From Stentor roeselii (lineage: Eukaryota; Ciliophora; Heterotrichea; Heterotrichida; Stentoridae), in assembly GCA_006503475.1 (NCBI GenBank), contig RSEH01000106.1, positions 85,780-149,779 of the forward strand: 64,000 nt of DNA, written 5' to 3'. The notes below the pieces were generated by a model, which worked only from the letters and a program-made list of their open reading frames with translations, was not told the DNA's origin and searched no databases. Shown here piece after piece: positions 9,147 through 19,107 of this stretch. The translations under genes were made by a program, and so were the position numbers. Position 1 is the first letter of the stretch. Each line of letters begins with the position of its first letter.

Positions 9147-11732
9147 ATGGGAAATTGCTGCAGTTCAAAGCATGAAGAATTCAACCTAGTTGGTTACGAA
9201 GACCAAAACGCAGAGCCAGGAGAAAACCCGACTTTTTTAGCCCATCTTTCCAACCCAGACCTTCTCCATAAAAAAAAATCCTTCTACTCTCCAAAGATCA
9301 ATCCAAGCAACGACCATCAAAAACTGAAGAAAACGAAAACTCATCAAACCCAAAATTTTCTGAGTTCAAAAAAAGACAAAAGTCTTCTCTTATCAGCTCT
9401 AAACAGTCAATTTTCTTTCAACACTTTTCCTGAAGAGCAGCAAGAAACAATACTAAAAAAAATCCAGTACTTAAAAATTCCCGCTTCTCAAAGTTTATGT
9501 TTAAAGGAAAATTCTAGTCAACTGTTGTGGGTTCTTCAGAAGGGAAAAGTTGAGATCTCTGATGACTTCATGAGAAAAATTCTAAGAAAAGGAGATATTT
9601 TTGGAAATTTCTCATCAAATCGCTTGAAATACGCCAGAACTCTAGAAAAATCAGCCTTGTGGACAATAGACAGATCTTTACTCACTACTAATCAAGGCTC
9701 TTCAGATGATTTCTTAGAAATTTCAGACTTTTTAGAAACTTCTCATATTTTACAACATGTTTCAAAAGACCTTCGACTTGGACTGTTAAACTTTTTGACA
9801 GTTGTAAAGTATTTAGAAGGTGAAACAATTATAGAGGAAGGTCAAAATGGTGACTTATTTTTTTTCATTAGAACTGGTAGTGTTATATGTAAAAGTCCTG
9901 GAAAGTTCATCAGGTATCTCTCAGCTGGAGAATGCTTTGGAGAACTGGCGATTTTATACAATACAAAAAGAACTTGCACTATAACCGCAGTGAGCACAGT
10001 GAAATGTCTTGTCATCAACCTGCCTGACCTAAAGTCAGTATTAGGCAAAGGCTACAGTCAGATAGTCTACAAGAACCCAATTCGCTTATCCTTAGAAAAA
10101 AGTGCTTTAAGCAAATTCTTAAAACCATGGCATTTTGAAGAACTTCTGGAAAAAATGGAACTTTTCTCATTTCCTCCAAATTCAACAGTCATTCCACATA
10201 ACACCTTAAAATCTGAAGGACTTTTCATTGTTCTTCAGGGAAAACTCTTCAGTCCTTCAAACACCTTCAGTGAACTTTCAGTCCTGGGTGATTCAGAACT
10301 TGCAGAAAACAGTTTTGAAAGATTTCCAGAAATCATCTGCAAAGAACATTCAGAAGTCGGGTACATCAGCAAAGCAAACCTTTTCAAAATAATCCAAAAA
10401 GTTCCTCAAGACTCTCTCCTTCATCGTGCATTAAAAAAAAGCAACTTATTCAACTTCCTAACCGAAGAAAATCTTAGAAAAATCCAGAAAAACTTGAAAA
10501 TTCAAGAGTTTCAATCAGGTCAAACTATTTTTTCTCAAGGATCTTCAGGAAATGAATTGTTTATCATGAAATTCGGCTTTGTAGGGGTTTATATCGACGG
10601 AAAATTCATCAGGACGATAGAAGATTTGGACTATTTCGGGGAACGGTCGTTGATTCTTGATGAACCTCGAAGTGCGACAGTGAAAGCTGAGAGTTTTGTC
10701 CAATGCTGGGTGTTAAACAAGTCAGACTTTCTGCAAATAGTGAATCCAAAAGTTTTATCTGTGCTTTACAAGAAGATCCAGTCTCAAAACACGGATATTG
10801 GCTTGAAAGATTTGTTTATCTTGAAGAAACTGGCAGATGGGCAACTGGGCGAGGTACTTCTCGTGAAATGTAAAAAAAATAACTTGCTCTACGCTTTGAA
10901 AGTTGTGGAAAAATCAAGAGTCACCAGTCAAGAGATTAAAAAAAACTTGCTTCATGAAAAAAATCTACTTCTTGACCTTCATCATTTTTTTATCCCTTCG
11001 CTTGTTAAGACCTTTCGTGACTCTACTCGAGTCTTCTTCTTACTTGAGTACGTTCAAGGCGAGGACCTTTTTGATGTGATTCGGAAAATCGGACTTCTAA
11101 CTGAAAAAGATGCAAAATTTTACACCTGTTGTTTAATGCTAGTTCTTGAATATCTTCATAAAAAAAAAATCGTTTATCGTGACTTGAAACCTGAAAATGT
11201 CATGATCGATGACTTTGGGTACCCGAATCTTATTGACTTTGGAGCTGCTCGAAGAGTCGTTGGAAAGACCTACACCTTCATCGGGACTTCTTTTTATATC
11301 GCCCCGGAAGTAGTGAAAGGCGAAGGGTATTCAAATCAAGTAGACCACTGGAGTCTTGGGATCATGTTATATGAATTTATTTTTGGAGTCGTTCCTTTCG
11401 GTGAAACTGAAACTGACTCATATAAGATTTTTCATGAAATCATCAATAGTCCTTTGAAATTTCCTGAAAATTGTGGAGTTAAGGTCCAGACTAGGAATTT
11501 CATTAAAGGACTTCTGGAAAAAAACCCTTTTCATAGAATTGCTGATCCACTTTCACATGAATGGCTCAAGGATACTGACTGGGATGCACTTGTTAATAAA
11601 AAGTTTAAATCGCCTTATATTCCAAAGATCTCTGATTTAGTATGGGTCGATAGTAAAGCTAAAAATCTTACTGAAGGGATCTCTAGTGATTTGGGTGAAG
11701 ACTGGGATGATGAATTCAACTGGAATGTTTAA
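9147..11732 (+). CDS. cGMP-dependent protein kinase (PKG-like, four cNMP-binding units)
   Basis: An 861-residue AGC kinase with an MGNCCSSK start fitting myristoylation plus palmitoylation. Four cyclic-nucleotide-binding units can be traced. Units at about 205-300 (FGELAILYNTKRTCTI) and 435-530 (FGERSLILDEPRSATV) keep the phosphate-binding cassette with its arginine; those at about 95-180 and 320-420 have lost it. The Thr after Arg in the second unit favours cGMP. The kinase domain (about 550-815) has Lys in YALKVVEK, YRDLKPEN, IDFG and IAPE. The glycine loop reads A-x-G-x2-G, so its first Gly is missing. Four units echo the apicomplexan/ciliate PKG layout. An acidic C-terminal tail follows. 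The next gene starts 18 bp downstream. Confidence 0.93.
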   Translation: MGNCCSSKHEEFNLVGYEDQNAEPGENPTFLAHLSNPDLLHKKKSFYSPKINPSNDHQKLKKTKTHQTQNFLSSKKDKSLLLSALNSQFSFNTFPEEQQETILKKIQYLKIPASQSLCLKENSSQLLWVLQKGKVEISDDFMRKILRKGDIFGNFSSNRLKYARTLEKSALWTIDRSLLTTNQGSSDDFLEISDFLETSHILQHVSKDLRLGLLNFLTVVKYLEGETIIEEGQNGDLFFFIRTGSVICKSPGKFIRYLSAGECFGELAILYNTKRTCTITAVSTVKCLVINLPDLKSVLGKGYSQIVYKNPIRLSLEKSALSKFLKPWHFEELLEKMELFSFPPNSTVIPHNTLKSEGLFIVLQGKLFSPSNTFSELSVLGDSELAENSFERFPEIICKEHSEVGYISKANLFKIIQKVPQDSLLHRALKKSNLFNFLTEENLRKIQKNLKIQEFQSGQTIFSQGSSGNELFIMKFGFVGVYIDGKFIRTIEDLDYFGERSLILDEPRSATVKAESFVQCWVLNKSDFLQIVNPKVLSVLYKKIQSQNTDIGLKDLFILKKLADGQLGEVLLVKCKKNNLLYALKVVEKSRVTSQEIKKNLLHEKNLLLDLHHFFIPSLVKTFRDSTRVFFLLEYVQGEDLFDVIRKIGLLTEKDAKFYTCCLMLVLEYLHKKKIVYRDLKPENVMIDDFGYPNLIDFGAARRVVGKTYTFIGTSFYIAPEVVKGEGYSNQVDHWSLGIMLYEFIFGVVPFGETETDSYKIFHEIINSPLKFPENCGVKVQTRNFIKGLLEKNPFHRIADPLSHEWLKDTDWDALVNKKFKSPYIPKISDLVWVDSKAKNLTEGISSDLGEDWDDEFNWNV

Positions 11733-11750
11733 AAATATTTTATTATAATT

Positions 11751-13562
11751 ATGAGTCTGGGTAAATCTTCTTCTACTTCTAGTCTAGCAAAACCGGTCAC
11801 ACCTAGGTCGAAACCTGCTTCGCCCAAGGGAAGATCGAAGAGCAAAACGCGCGAAGATGACAACTTTTTTCTATGGATTCCGGAAATGATTGATGATATT
11901 GAAAACCAGATGCAGTCGAAAAAGAGAACTTTGGAACTTTTAAATGAACAGACTGGGTCCATTGATAAAGAACTTCAAGATCAGCTTCTCGCTCGTGACA
12001 GACACATCAGCAATTTGAATAAAACAATTCTAGAGCTAAAAACTGTGATCAAATCTCGAGAAGACTCCAGACGTGAACGAAACTGGGCGAAAGAGTTCGC
12101 AGATCAAGAAAAAGATTTAAACGATATGAAAAAAACCAAGAAAGAAAACGAAGATCAAATCAAAGAACTTGAAATCACAATTGACAGACTAACAAAAGAA
12201 TGGGAAGAAGAAAAAGAAGAACTGATAGTTTTTCAAGAGACTCTAAAAGAAGAAATCGAGGAGTTCAAAGGTCTTGTAAACAGTCGAGACGCTGAACTTC
12301 AAGAAGTCGACAGCAACATCATCCAGCTTCAAACAATCATCGAGAACATGACAAAGTTAAACCACGAACTTCATTCAAAACTCGAGTCAAAAAACAAAGA
12401 AATGGAAGAACTCAACATAAAGTCCCATGAATTCTACGTCAAATCAAAGCAAGTCGATGAACTCGAGCGAACCATGCAAGAATTTCTAAATGAAAGATTA
12501 AACCTGGAAAGAAAAATCAGTTCTTTGTTGCCTCAGATTGAAAACGTCTCTAGGTTTAACTCGATTATTGACTGGGCTGAGAAAAATCTGGAACTTGTTG
12601 AAGACGGAATAAAAAAACAATGTGAAGGTCTTGCAAAAGTTGACCAGTCTCATATAGAAAAAGTTATTTTTGATATAAATTTTTTTTTTCAGGAAGTTTC
12701 GAACTCTATTGAGACCATTCGTCATAACATGGTTAAAAATAAGCCGAAAATGCCAGAAGGAGCCTCACCTGAAGTCAACATGAGGAATCAATTAAAAGAA
12801 ATGGAACTTGAAATGGAAAAAAATAATAACTATGTCAAAGGGTTTAAGGAAAAAGAAGCTGCTCTGCAAGAGCAGATCAAAGGTATTACTATGATGATGG
12901 AAAAACATCGACTTGAATACAAAAATGACATCAACCAAGCTAATAAAACTTCTGACGCTTATAAAGATCAAATCGAAAAACTTAATGAAAAAATGAAAGT
13001 TCTTCGGAAAGAAAATGAAAAACTCGCTGTTGACCTTTCTAACTCAAAACTCAAATTCAACCATGCAAATGGAAAATTCGAGCAGATAAGTAAAAGGAAA
13101 AAAGAACTGCAAGAAAATGAAGAAGAGTATAAAAAAAACATCTCAGAACTCAAAGAAAAGTTAGCTGGAATGATTGATTTGAAGAAAAGCAGTAATAGAA
13201 ATTCTAATACAACTGAAATTAAATTGAAAAAAGTCATCACTCAGGCTCAGATACTCAGAGATGAAGTCTTTCGAAAGGACTCGGAACTTGTCAAAGCTGC
13301 TCGGGAAAGAATGAAATTTGAACAGGAAATTGATGGACTTAAAGGTACCCATTCTAAACTTAATGCCAAGATGAAGACTATTGAAGCGGAAACTATTGAA
13401 AGGATTAGCAAGGAATTGGAAGAAAAGGAAAGACAAATAGAAATTTTAAAGGAAATGCTCAGGGCTGCTCACTCTGAAATCAAGCTGAAGGACTCGAAAA
13501 TCACGACTTTGAATAGAAAAACTGAAGAGGTTGAAAGGATGAGAAGTCCGAAAAGGAATTAG
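11751..13562 (+). CDS. Long coiled-coil protein
   Basis: A 603-residue protein: a Ser/Pro/Lys-rich disordered head (about 1-35, with repeated SPKGRSKSK-type sequence) followed by almost continuous heptad-rich coiled coil to the C terminus, broken near residues 270-330. The end is basic (RMRSPKRN). No family was recognised; such proteins in ciliates are often cytoskeletal or basal-body parts, but that is guesswork. It lies 18 bp after the PKG stop on the same strand, so the downstream promoter must sit within or overlap the PKG gene end. Confidence 0.8.
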   Translation: MSLGKSSSTSSLAKPVTPRSKPASPKGRSKSKTREDDNFFLWIPEMIDDIENQMQSKKRTLELLNEQTGSIDKELQDQLLARDRHISNLNKTILELKTVIKSREDSRRERNWAKEFADQEKDLNDMKKTKKENEDQIKELEITIDRLTKEWEEEKEELIVFQETLKEEIEEFKGLVNSRDAELQEVDSNIIQLQTIIENMTKLNHELHSKLESKNKEMEELNIKSHEFYVKSKQVDELERTMQEFLNERLNLERKISSLLPQIENVSRFNSIIDWAEKNLELVEDGIKKQCEGLAKVDQSHIEKVIFDINFFFQEVSNSIETIRHNMVKNKPKMPEGASPEVNMRNQLKEMELEMEKNNNYVKGFKEKEAALQEQIKGITMMMEKHRLEYKNDINQANKTSDAYKDQIEKLNEKMKVLRKENEKLAVDLSNSKLKFNHANGKFEQISKRKKELQENEEEYKKNISELKEKLAGMIDLKKSSNRNSNTTEIKLKKVITQAQILRDEVFRKDSELVKAARERMKFEQEIDGLKGTHSKLNAKMKTIEAETIERISKELEEKERQIEILKEMLRAAHSEIKLKDSKITTLNRKTEEVERMRSPKRN

Positions 13563-14533
13563 GTAATAATAATAGCTTGGTTATCAGGTAATAGAATTAT
13601 TTTTTTAGGAATCTGAAAGAAAGGAATGTTTTTTATCAGATCATATTGATATAGAGAATACTTCTAGTTTTATAATAATTAAGAAGTTTTAATTTTTTAT
13701 ATTTTGAAGAAAATTTATGGGAATACTTCTTGTCTTCAAAGTTGTTGAAGAATTCTGCATGGAATTGTTAAAATATGTAGAGAGTAAATGATGCACGAAA
13801 TATTCAAAGATCAAATCAATAAACTAATTAAATTCTTAATATTGATTTAAATATCTGCAAAATAAGACAGTTCTTAATTGTTTTAAAATTCTCAGGATCT
13901 TTCTTATGGTAAAATCTCGTTAATGGTTGAAAATCTTGTTTTGTTTTAAGATGTGTGAAAAATAATAGTGCTCTTTTGTGATCAATATATTTGTAAGAAT
14001 TGCATATGCTGTTATTTATATCGGGTCTTAGAGGGGAAAATTTAAGTAAAGAGATGTTCCTGCATCAAAATCATTAATTAGAAGTACTTTCAACGAAGTT
14101 TCAGATAAATCTCTTATTTTTTACCTGAATTCTTCGAATGATTTTTTAAAAAAAATTTAAAGATAATCAAAAGATTTGAATTATATGTGGGCTGCTCACA
14201 TTTCGACTTATTCCGACTTCTACATAACGTATAAACCAAACAATTAAAAAGTAAAAACCTCTGAAAGTAGAGGAATTTTGATAATAATATAAATTTATAA
14301 CAAGAATACAAATTTATAACAAGAATCTAAATTTCTAACGAGAATATAACTTGAATGAGAAAAAATAAATAATTGAAACGAGCAGGTAAATATTTAATCA
14401 TCCTAAATAAATAATAAATCGCAAGTGCTTAAATATTTAATATTTCTAACCGCACCAAAATTATTAAAACTCCAAAATCATCCAAATCAATCTTCTACCA
14501 TCTCCAAAAATCCAAACCCAAAAAAACCCTAAA
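13563..14533. other. Intergenic, about 970 bp
   Basis: AT-rich spacer between two co-directional genes. It contains a short tandem repeat (14291-14347, listed separately). A 65-codon minus-strand open frame at 14114-14311 was judged to be chance. Nothing else was seen; the promoter of the LRR gene is expected here. Confidence 0.5.
14291..14347. repeat. 19-bp tandem repeat, three copies
   Basis: Three head-to-tail 19-bp units at 14291-14309, 14310-14328 and 14329-14347. The first two differ only at their last two bases; the third has two further internal changes. It lies about 190 bp upstream of the LRR gene. No function is implied. Confidence 0.8.
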
Positions 14534-16483
14534 ATGTCAAAATACGAAAACCTTCACCGTGAGACAAAATCCCTTCCAGAAGTAGGTCTTTCACGTCTCG
14601 ATAAAAAGTTATACCAACAACGAGGTTCCTCAATTCTAAACCTTTCAGACAGTTTCGTAGGTGACGACGGTTGTGAGCTAGTAGTGCGTTATCTGTGTGA
14701 AAATCCAGGAGTAAGCTCTTTAGACCTGCGCGGCAACGGAATAACATCAGCAGGCCTGTCAATTTTATCAGTGGCCTTCGCAGGGCGTTCATCTTTACGT
14801 TCCTTGTCACTCGAGTGGAACAACATCGGAGACGACATCAGTGTCTTCGCCGAGGCTCTAAGTAAAAACCTCTCACTTCAATCTTTAGACCTTCGCAACA
14901 ACCGCATCGGAGCTGAAGGCGCTTCAATCCTTGCAAAGGTCTTAGAAACCAACTCGAGTCTTCTTAAACTTGACCTTAGGTGGAATGAAATCGGTCTTCA
15001 AGGCGGAAGAAGACTTTTAACTGCACTTTCAAGAACTTGCTTCATTCGACAACTTGACCTTGCTGGAAATAAAATACCTGAAGACCTTCTTCTTGCTATT
15101 GAAAAAGCACTTAAAGGTGAAAAAGAAGAAAGATTTGAAAACTTCGAAAACTTTGAAAAAAATGAAAAAAATGAATTTGAAAGGTTTGAAAGAAGTGAAT
15201 TTTTGGAAAGTCCTTCTAGGAAAATATCTACTCCAGTGAAACAGAAAGATTTTAGCTATAATGGAGAACTTTTCACTAAATACGAAGCGCTTATGATTCA
15301 AAATGCTAGAAGTGAAGCGAGGATTAAAGAATTAGAAATTCTTTTGGAACAAGAGGCTAGAAAGGTTGTTGAAGTTAGATATGAACTCACTCGTGACTTG
15401 GATATCGAAAAAAATAGAAGAGCTGTTGTTGATGAGAATTTTTTGAAGTTTAAAGAAGAGTGTTTGAGGAAAGAAGTGGAAAATTCTAGAGTTATTCAAG
15501 AATTTGAAACAAGGATTAGTAGGATGACTAGTGAAAAAAATGTGATTATCATTGAATTTGAAAGTTTACAAGGAAAGTTTGAGAATTTTAATAAACAGAC
15601 TCAGGAACATATTCAGAGTCTACAAGAAAAAATTGAAATTCAAGATAAGGAATTTAGGGTTTTACAGGAAAATAGCAGGAATTCTTTAGAGGGATTAAAA
15701 GTTCAGAATGAAGAGGATCGGTATCAAATTATTAAACAGTTTGAGCATAAGTTGTTTTTAGCTGATGAGCAGGTGAATGCATTGAAAAATTATAAATCGG
15801 ATTTGGAAGCAGAAGTGAAAAACTTAAAAAATCAGATTGTTGGGATTAATAATAAAGCTCTTAATGATCTCAATGACTTGGAACTTGCTATAAGAGAAGA
15901 AGAGTCTCTAAAGCTAGACAAAACAATAGAAAACTACGAATCCCACATAAAAAACCTTGAAGAATCACGAGAAAGTCTCCACAAAAAATCCCAAGACCTT
16001 CACACATCCTCCAAATCAACCGAAAAAAAGTTATCCGAAATAATCTCCTCAAAAGAATCCGATTTATCCTCCTTAAAACAAGAAATCTCAGAGCAAAACA
16101 AGCAACTTCAAAAATGTCTAAACACAATCGAAAACCTTCGAACAGAGTTAAACTCATCCCGACTAGAAATAGAAAAAGTGCGCAGCGAAAACGAGGACCT
16201 AAACAAATCCTTAAAAGAACGAAAAGAAGTCTTCCTGAGCCAAATCGAGCAAATTTCTCAGGAGAACTCTCGAGAAAAGAACCATCTTCAAGATAAAATC
16301 GAGGACCTTTCATGTGAACTTCATCGACTCGAGTTAGAACTGGGAAAATTACGAAAAGACAAGGAAAGAATAATCCACGACCATGAGTACTTAAACGACA
16401 CTTTAAAGATGAAAGTCTCGAACCTTCTTCAAGAAAGTATTTTATCTCACGTGCGGAAGCTTCAAGAAGATTCGCATCAGTGA
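14534..16483 (+). CDS. LRR (ribonuclease-inhibitor type) plus coiled-coil protein
   Basis: A 649-residue protein. About residues 50-205 hold five leucine-rich repeats of the 28-residue ribonuclease-inhibitor type, each with an LxLxxNxIGxxG-like core (SLDLRGNGI, SLSLEWNNIG, SLDLRNNRIG, KLDLRWNEIG, QLDLAGNKI). A Glu/Phe/Lys-rich low-complexity linker (about 205-230) leads into coiled coil to the end. LRR-coiled-coil proteins of this build are common in ciliate cilia and basal bodies, but no orthologue is claimed. Its stop is only 15 bp from the stop of the convergent gene at 16499-16882. Confidence 0.85.
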   Translation: MSKYENLHRETKSLPEVGLSRLDKKLYQQRGSSILNLSDSFVGDDGCELVVRYLCENPGVSSLDLRGNGITSAGLSILSVAFAGRSSLRSLSLEWNNIGDDISVFAEALSKNLSLQSLDLRNNRIGAEGASILAKVLETNSSLLKLDLRWNEIGLQGGRRLLTALSRTCFIRQLDLAGNKIPEDLLLAIEKALKGEKEERFENFENFEKNEKNEFERFERSEFLESPSRKISTPVKQKDFSYNGELFTKYEALMIQNARSEARIKELEILLEQEARKVVEVRYELTRDLDIEKNRRAVVDENFLKFKEECLRKEVENSRVIQEFETRISRMTSEKNVIIIEFESLQGKFENFNKQTQEHIQSLQEKIEIQDKEFRVLQENSRNSLEGLKVQNEEDRYQIIKQFEHKLFLADEQVNALKNYKSDLEAEVKNLKNQIVGINNKALNDLNDLELAIREEESLKLDKTIENYESHIKNLEESRESLHKKSQDLHTSSKSTEKKLSEIISSKESDLSSLKQEISEQNKQLQKCLNTIENLRTELNSSRLEIEKVRSENEDLNKSLKERKEVFLSQIEQISQENSREKNHLQDKIEDLSCELHRLELELGKLRKDKERIIHDHEYLNDTLKMKVSNLLQESILSHVRKLQEDSHQ

Positions 16484-16498
16484 GTCCTAACTTATTAG

Positions 16499-16882
16499 CT
16501 AAACCTCATCATCAAATTCATCATCATGTCCCTGCATCATCCTTCTATTCTCAATGATAACATTCAAATCCTTGATATACTTCACGAAGTCATCCCAGAA
16601 TACATCAGTATAATCAAAAGTGATTTGACTTTCATCAACAAATCTCAAAGTACATTTATTCTTGATAGTCAAATCACGTTCTCTTACTAGTTTGTAGTTG
16701 AAATCATAAACTTCCTGAATCTTTTTATGTTGGTACTTCATCGCCAGCTGGAACATCATGTCATGAAAGTGTCGACTACTGACTGAAATATTAGGATTAA
16801 AGACCAGGTCAACACTTGTTGCGAATCTTAAAAGAGGCTCAAGAAGCGACTTTTCATAAATTTTGACTCGTTTGACTGACAT
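16499..16882 (-). CDS. Hypothetical 127-residue protein, acidic tail
   Basis: I do not recognise this protein. It is soluble, mixed helical/beta in feel, rich in aromatic residues and Asp (FDYTDVFWDDFVKYIKD), and ends in an acidic stretch. Codon use matches its neighbours, and it is tightly packed: 15 bp from the convergent LRR gene end and 15 bp from the stop of the co-directional arrestin-like gene upstream. That packing and the lack of a better frame support it as a real gene. Confidence 0.7.
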   Translation of the reverse strand: MSVKRVKIYEKSLLEPLLRFATSVDLVFNPNISVSSRHFHDMMFQLAMKYQHKKIQEVYDFNYKLVRERDLTIKNKCTLRFVDESQITFDYTDVFWDDFVKYIKDLNVIIENRRMMQGHDDEFDDEV

Positions 16883-16897
16883 TATTACTTACACTAA

Positions 16898-17938
16898 CTA
16901 AGCCTCTTCCATGCTATGAAAAGAAGAACTTGAAGAAAGAATCAAACTTTTCAAATGGTGCTCAACAGGGTCCCAGTCTTTCGGAAGAGAAAGTTTCTGA
17001 AACTGAGAAGTCCAAGGGTTTACTTGAAGAGGAACTTCGCCTTCTGCACGTTTTGAACGAAAGCCGACGTCATAGATGCCGAAGACTTGCATGTTGTAAT
17101 GGCTTTGAAATAAAACTGAATTGTTTGAAGAAGGATTTTCGCCCATGCCAGCAGTGGCAAGGTCAGCTTCAAAGAGAAATTCAAGACGACTCATTATTTT
17201 TGAGTTTCTTTTAATGTTCTCGATGTTTGGCACATGTCTTGAGATGATTTTTCTGAAATGCAAAGGTTTTTCACCGGGTAAGGAAAAGTTTATCTCGAAG
17301 ATGACCTGCGCGATTACTGAGACAAGTCGATTGTTTTCTTCACTTATGAGAGAAACGTTGTATTTTTTTATGTCTTTCGTGGAAGACTGTTGTTTTTCAA
17401 GGGATTCGATTTGGATTCGCGAGATTCCTCGATTTACGCACCAACATGAGGAAAGGGAAGAATTGAAATCGCTTGTTGATGGGTTTATCATTCGGAAGGA
17501 CTTGTTGAAAATAGTTAGGTCTTGGGAGTCTTTTTGAAGGATTTGATTGTTTTGAATAAGGTGGACCTCCAGGCTGTATATTACCTCTGCTGTCAGACGA
17601 ACTTGGTCTTGGTTTACGTCTTGGAAGTGGAATGATGAGGGAGCGAATGATGGAATGCTGAAGGTAAAGGGGAAGACTGCTTGGGAGTCGTGAGTCCTTG
17701 CAAGTTGCTCTGAAAGTGAGAAGATAGGGTTTGTATAACTTTTTTCCTCCTCCCCAGGCCTAGTCAGGGACACTTTTTCAGTTCCTTGTGATTTCAGCAT
17801 AATCAAGCTATTTTCAGGACCATTTCGGAGAACCACTTCTCCAGTGAGTCGATCTCCAGCAACAAAATAATTAGAATCTAAGGATATTTTAATCCAAGTT
17901 TCAGACATATTAATACTACAGTTGTTGACCAAACTCAT
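16898..17938 (-). CDS. Arrestin-like (ARRDC/Vps26-fold) protein
   Basis: A 346-residue protein with an arrestin-type N-terminal beta sandwich: KISLDSNYFVAGDRLTGEVV is the usual opening strand pair, and FPFTFSIPSFAPSSFHF matches the conserved F-x-F-x-(I/L)-P-x2-hydrophobic-P-(S/P)-S-(F/Y) motif. A C-terminal beta domain follows. Arrestin-domain proteins act as adaptors for receptor or transporter traffic and ubiquitin ligases; no PPxY motif was noticed, so the ARRDC-NEDD4 role is not supported here. The start is uncertain by ten codons (an internal Met gives MSETWIKI). It is divergent from the 18135 gene with 196 bp between. Confidence 0.8.
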   Translation of the reverse strand: MSLVNNCSINMSETWIKISLDSNYFVAGDRLTGEVVLRNGPENSLIMLKSQGTEKVSLTRPGEEEKSYTNPIFSLSEQLARTHDSQAVFPFTFSIPSFAPSSFHFQDVNQDQVRLTAEVIYSLEVHLIQNNQILQKDSQDLTIFNKSFRMINPSTSDFNSSLSSCWCVNRGISRIQIESLEKQQSSTKDIKKYNVSLISEENNRLVSVIAQVIFEINFSLPGEKPLHFRKIISRHVPNIENIKRNSKIMSRLEFLFEADLATAGMGENPSSNNSVLFQSHYNMQVFGIYDVGFRSKRAEGEVPLQVNPWTSQFQKLSLPKDWDPVEHHLKSLILSSSSSFHSMEEA

Positions 17939-18134
17939 CTAAAAATGCTTGAATCACTCAACTCATTGATTCAATAAATCGATGACCTCCCAATCAAACC
18001 TCTAAATTCTTATACCCAAAAAAAAATAACTCTTTAATATTCATTCCCTTAATCCCATCTATCTCATCATCTAATCCTCTTCACATCACCCAAAGCCCCA
18101 ACAATTCTTAACCCTTCAACAATAAAAATAAATC

Positions 18135-19100
18135 ATGTCAAATCCGACACCAACCGAAATGATCGCAGCTTTAACCGCCTACAAAGAAAAATGTGTCTCT
18201 CAAGGCAAGTACCTCGAAGCCGAAAAAGCAAAGCAAAAGATCCTCAAACTAAAAATAGAAGAATCCAAATACAGAGAACAAGAACTAAAACAACGTCAGC
18301 AAAAAGAAACAGAAGAAGTCGAGCAAGGCCACATCCAAGACTTCCAAGAGTTCAACGAACTCTGGGAAAAAGAACTAAACGATTTCGAAGACAGCTGCCG
18401 TAAGCAAATCGAGGAGCTTCGATTAAAACACGAGCAAGAATTTGAGGAAACTCGTCAAATTTCCTTGAAAGAATTCGATGAGAAGTTGAAACCAAATCAG
18501 AAAAAAAACGATTTGATAAAAGCTAGAGATTCGGCTGTGAAGTTAGAAGAGTATCTCAAGGCTCATTCGATTTCTCAACAACTCGCCGCGATTGAGAAGG
18601 AAGACCTGCAGAGCTACGAGATGAGAAAGAAAAAATTCTTAGAAAAGGCTCTTGCGAAGGTCGAGGACCGTCAACATGTTGAGATGGAAGGACTTAAAAA
18701 TCGACTTCGAAGGACTCATGAAGAACTGAAGAGAAAAAGAGGCATGGAAATGGAAAGGGTCATTAAAAGATTTCAAAATAATAAGAAGGAACTAGAAAGG
18801 GCTCAAAGCATGGAAATCAGCATCGCCAATGGAAAAATTAATACTCCTGCTGCTTGGAACTTTATGGAAAGTCAGTCAATTAGCAGGATTCTTATGAGTT
18901 CCAGGGCTGGTACTCCAGGACTTATGTTGAAGGAGAAAAGTGTTTTTAAGGAAGAGCCTGGATTTGACTTGGACCAACTTAAGGATGACGGTCAGGACGG
19001 AAATGATAAAAAAGGGGGAAATCTTTTAGAACCTGTTGAAAAAACTGAGGAAAAACCTCAGGAGTCTGAAAATCCTGAAGAAAAACCTTTGGAGAACTAA
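18135..19100 (+). CDS. Coiled-coil protein
   Basis: A 321-residue, highly charged protein. The first 75% is coiled coil rich in Glu, Lys, Gln and Arg; residues around 235-260 (AWNFMESQSISRILMSSRAG) form a short ordered island; the tail is acidic and Pro/Glu-rich. The N-terminal MSNPTPTEMIAALTAYKEKC and its charged array resemble conserved ciliate coiled-coil proteins whose function I do not know. Only 7 nt separate its stop from the ATG of the next gene. Confidence 0.8.
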   Translation: MSNPTPTEMIAALTAYKEKCVSQGKYLEAEKAKQKILKLKIEESKYREQELKQRQQKETEEVEQGHIQDFQEFNELWEKELNDFEDSCRKQIEELRLKHEQEFEETRQISLKEFDEKLKPNQKKNDLIKARDSAVKLEEYLKAHSISQQLAAIEKEDLQSYEMRKKKFLEKALAKVEDRQHVEMEGLKNRLRRTHEELKRKRGMEMERVIKRFQNNKKELERAQSMEISIANGKINTPAAWNFMESQSISRILMSSRAGTPGLMLKEKSVFKEEPGFDLDQLKDDGQDGNDKKGGNLLEPVEKTEEKPQESENPEEKPLEN

Positions 19101-19107
19101 GATAAAT

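Noticed and set aside
13085-13110. In-frame 15-nt GTAA...AAG segment in the 11751-13562 coiled-coil gene
   Set aside because: It encodes normal heptad sequence (SKRKKEL), needs no removal to keep the frame, and lacks the T-rich TAG/CAG ending.
14114-14311. 65-codon minus-strand frame in the 13.6-14.5 kb spacer
   Set aside because: Phe/Leu/Lys-biased as expected of AT-rich noise; it overlaps the 19-bp tandem repeat and has no recognisable features.
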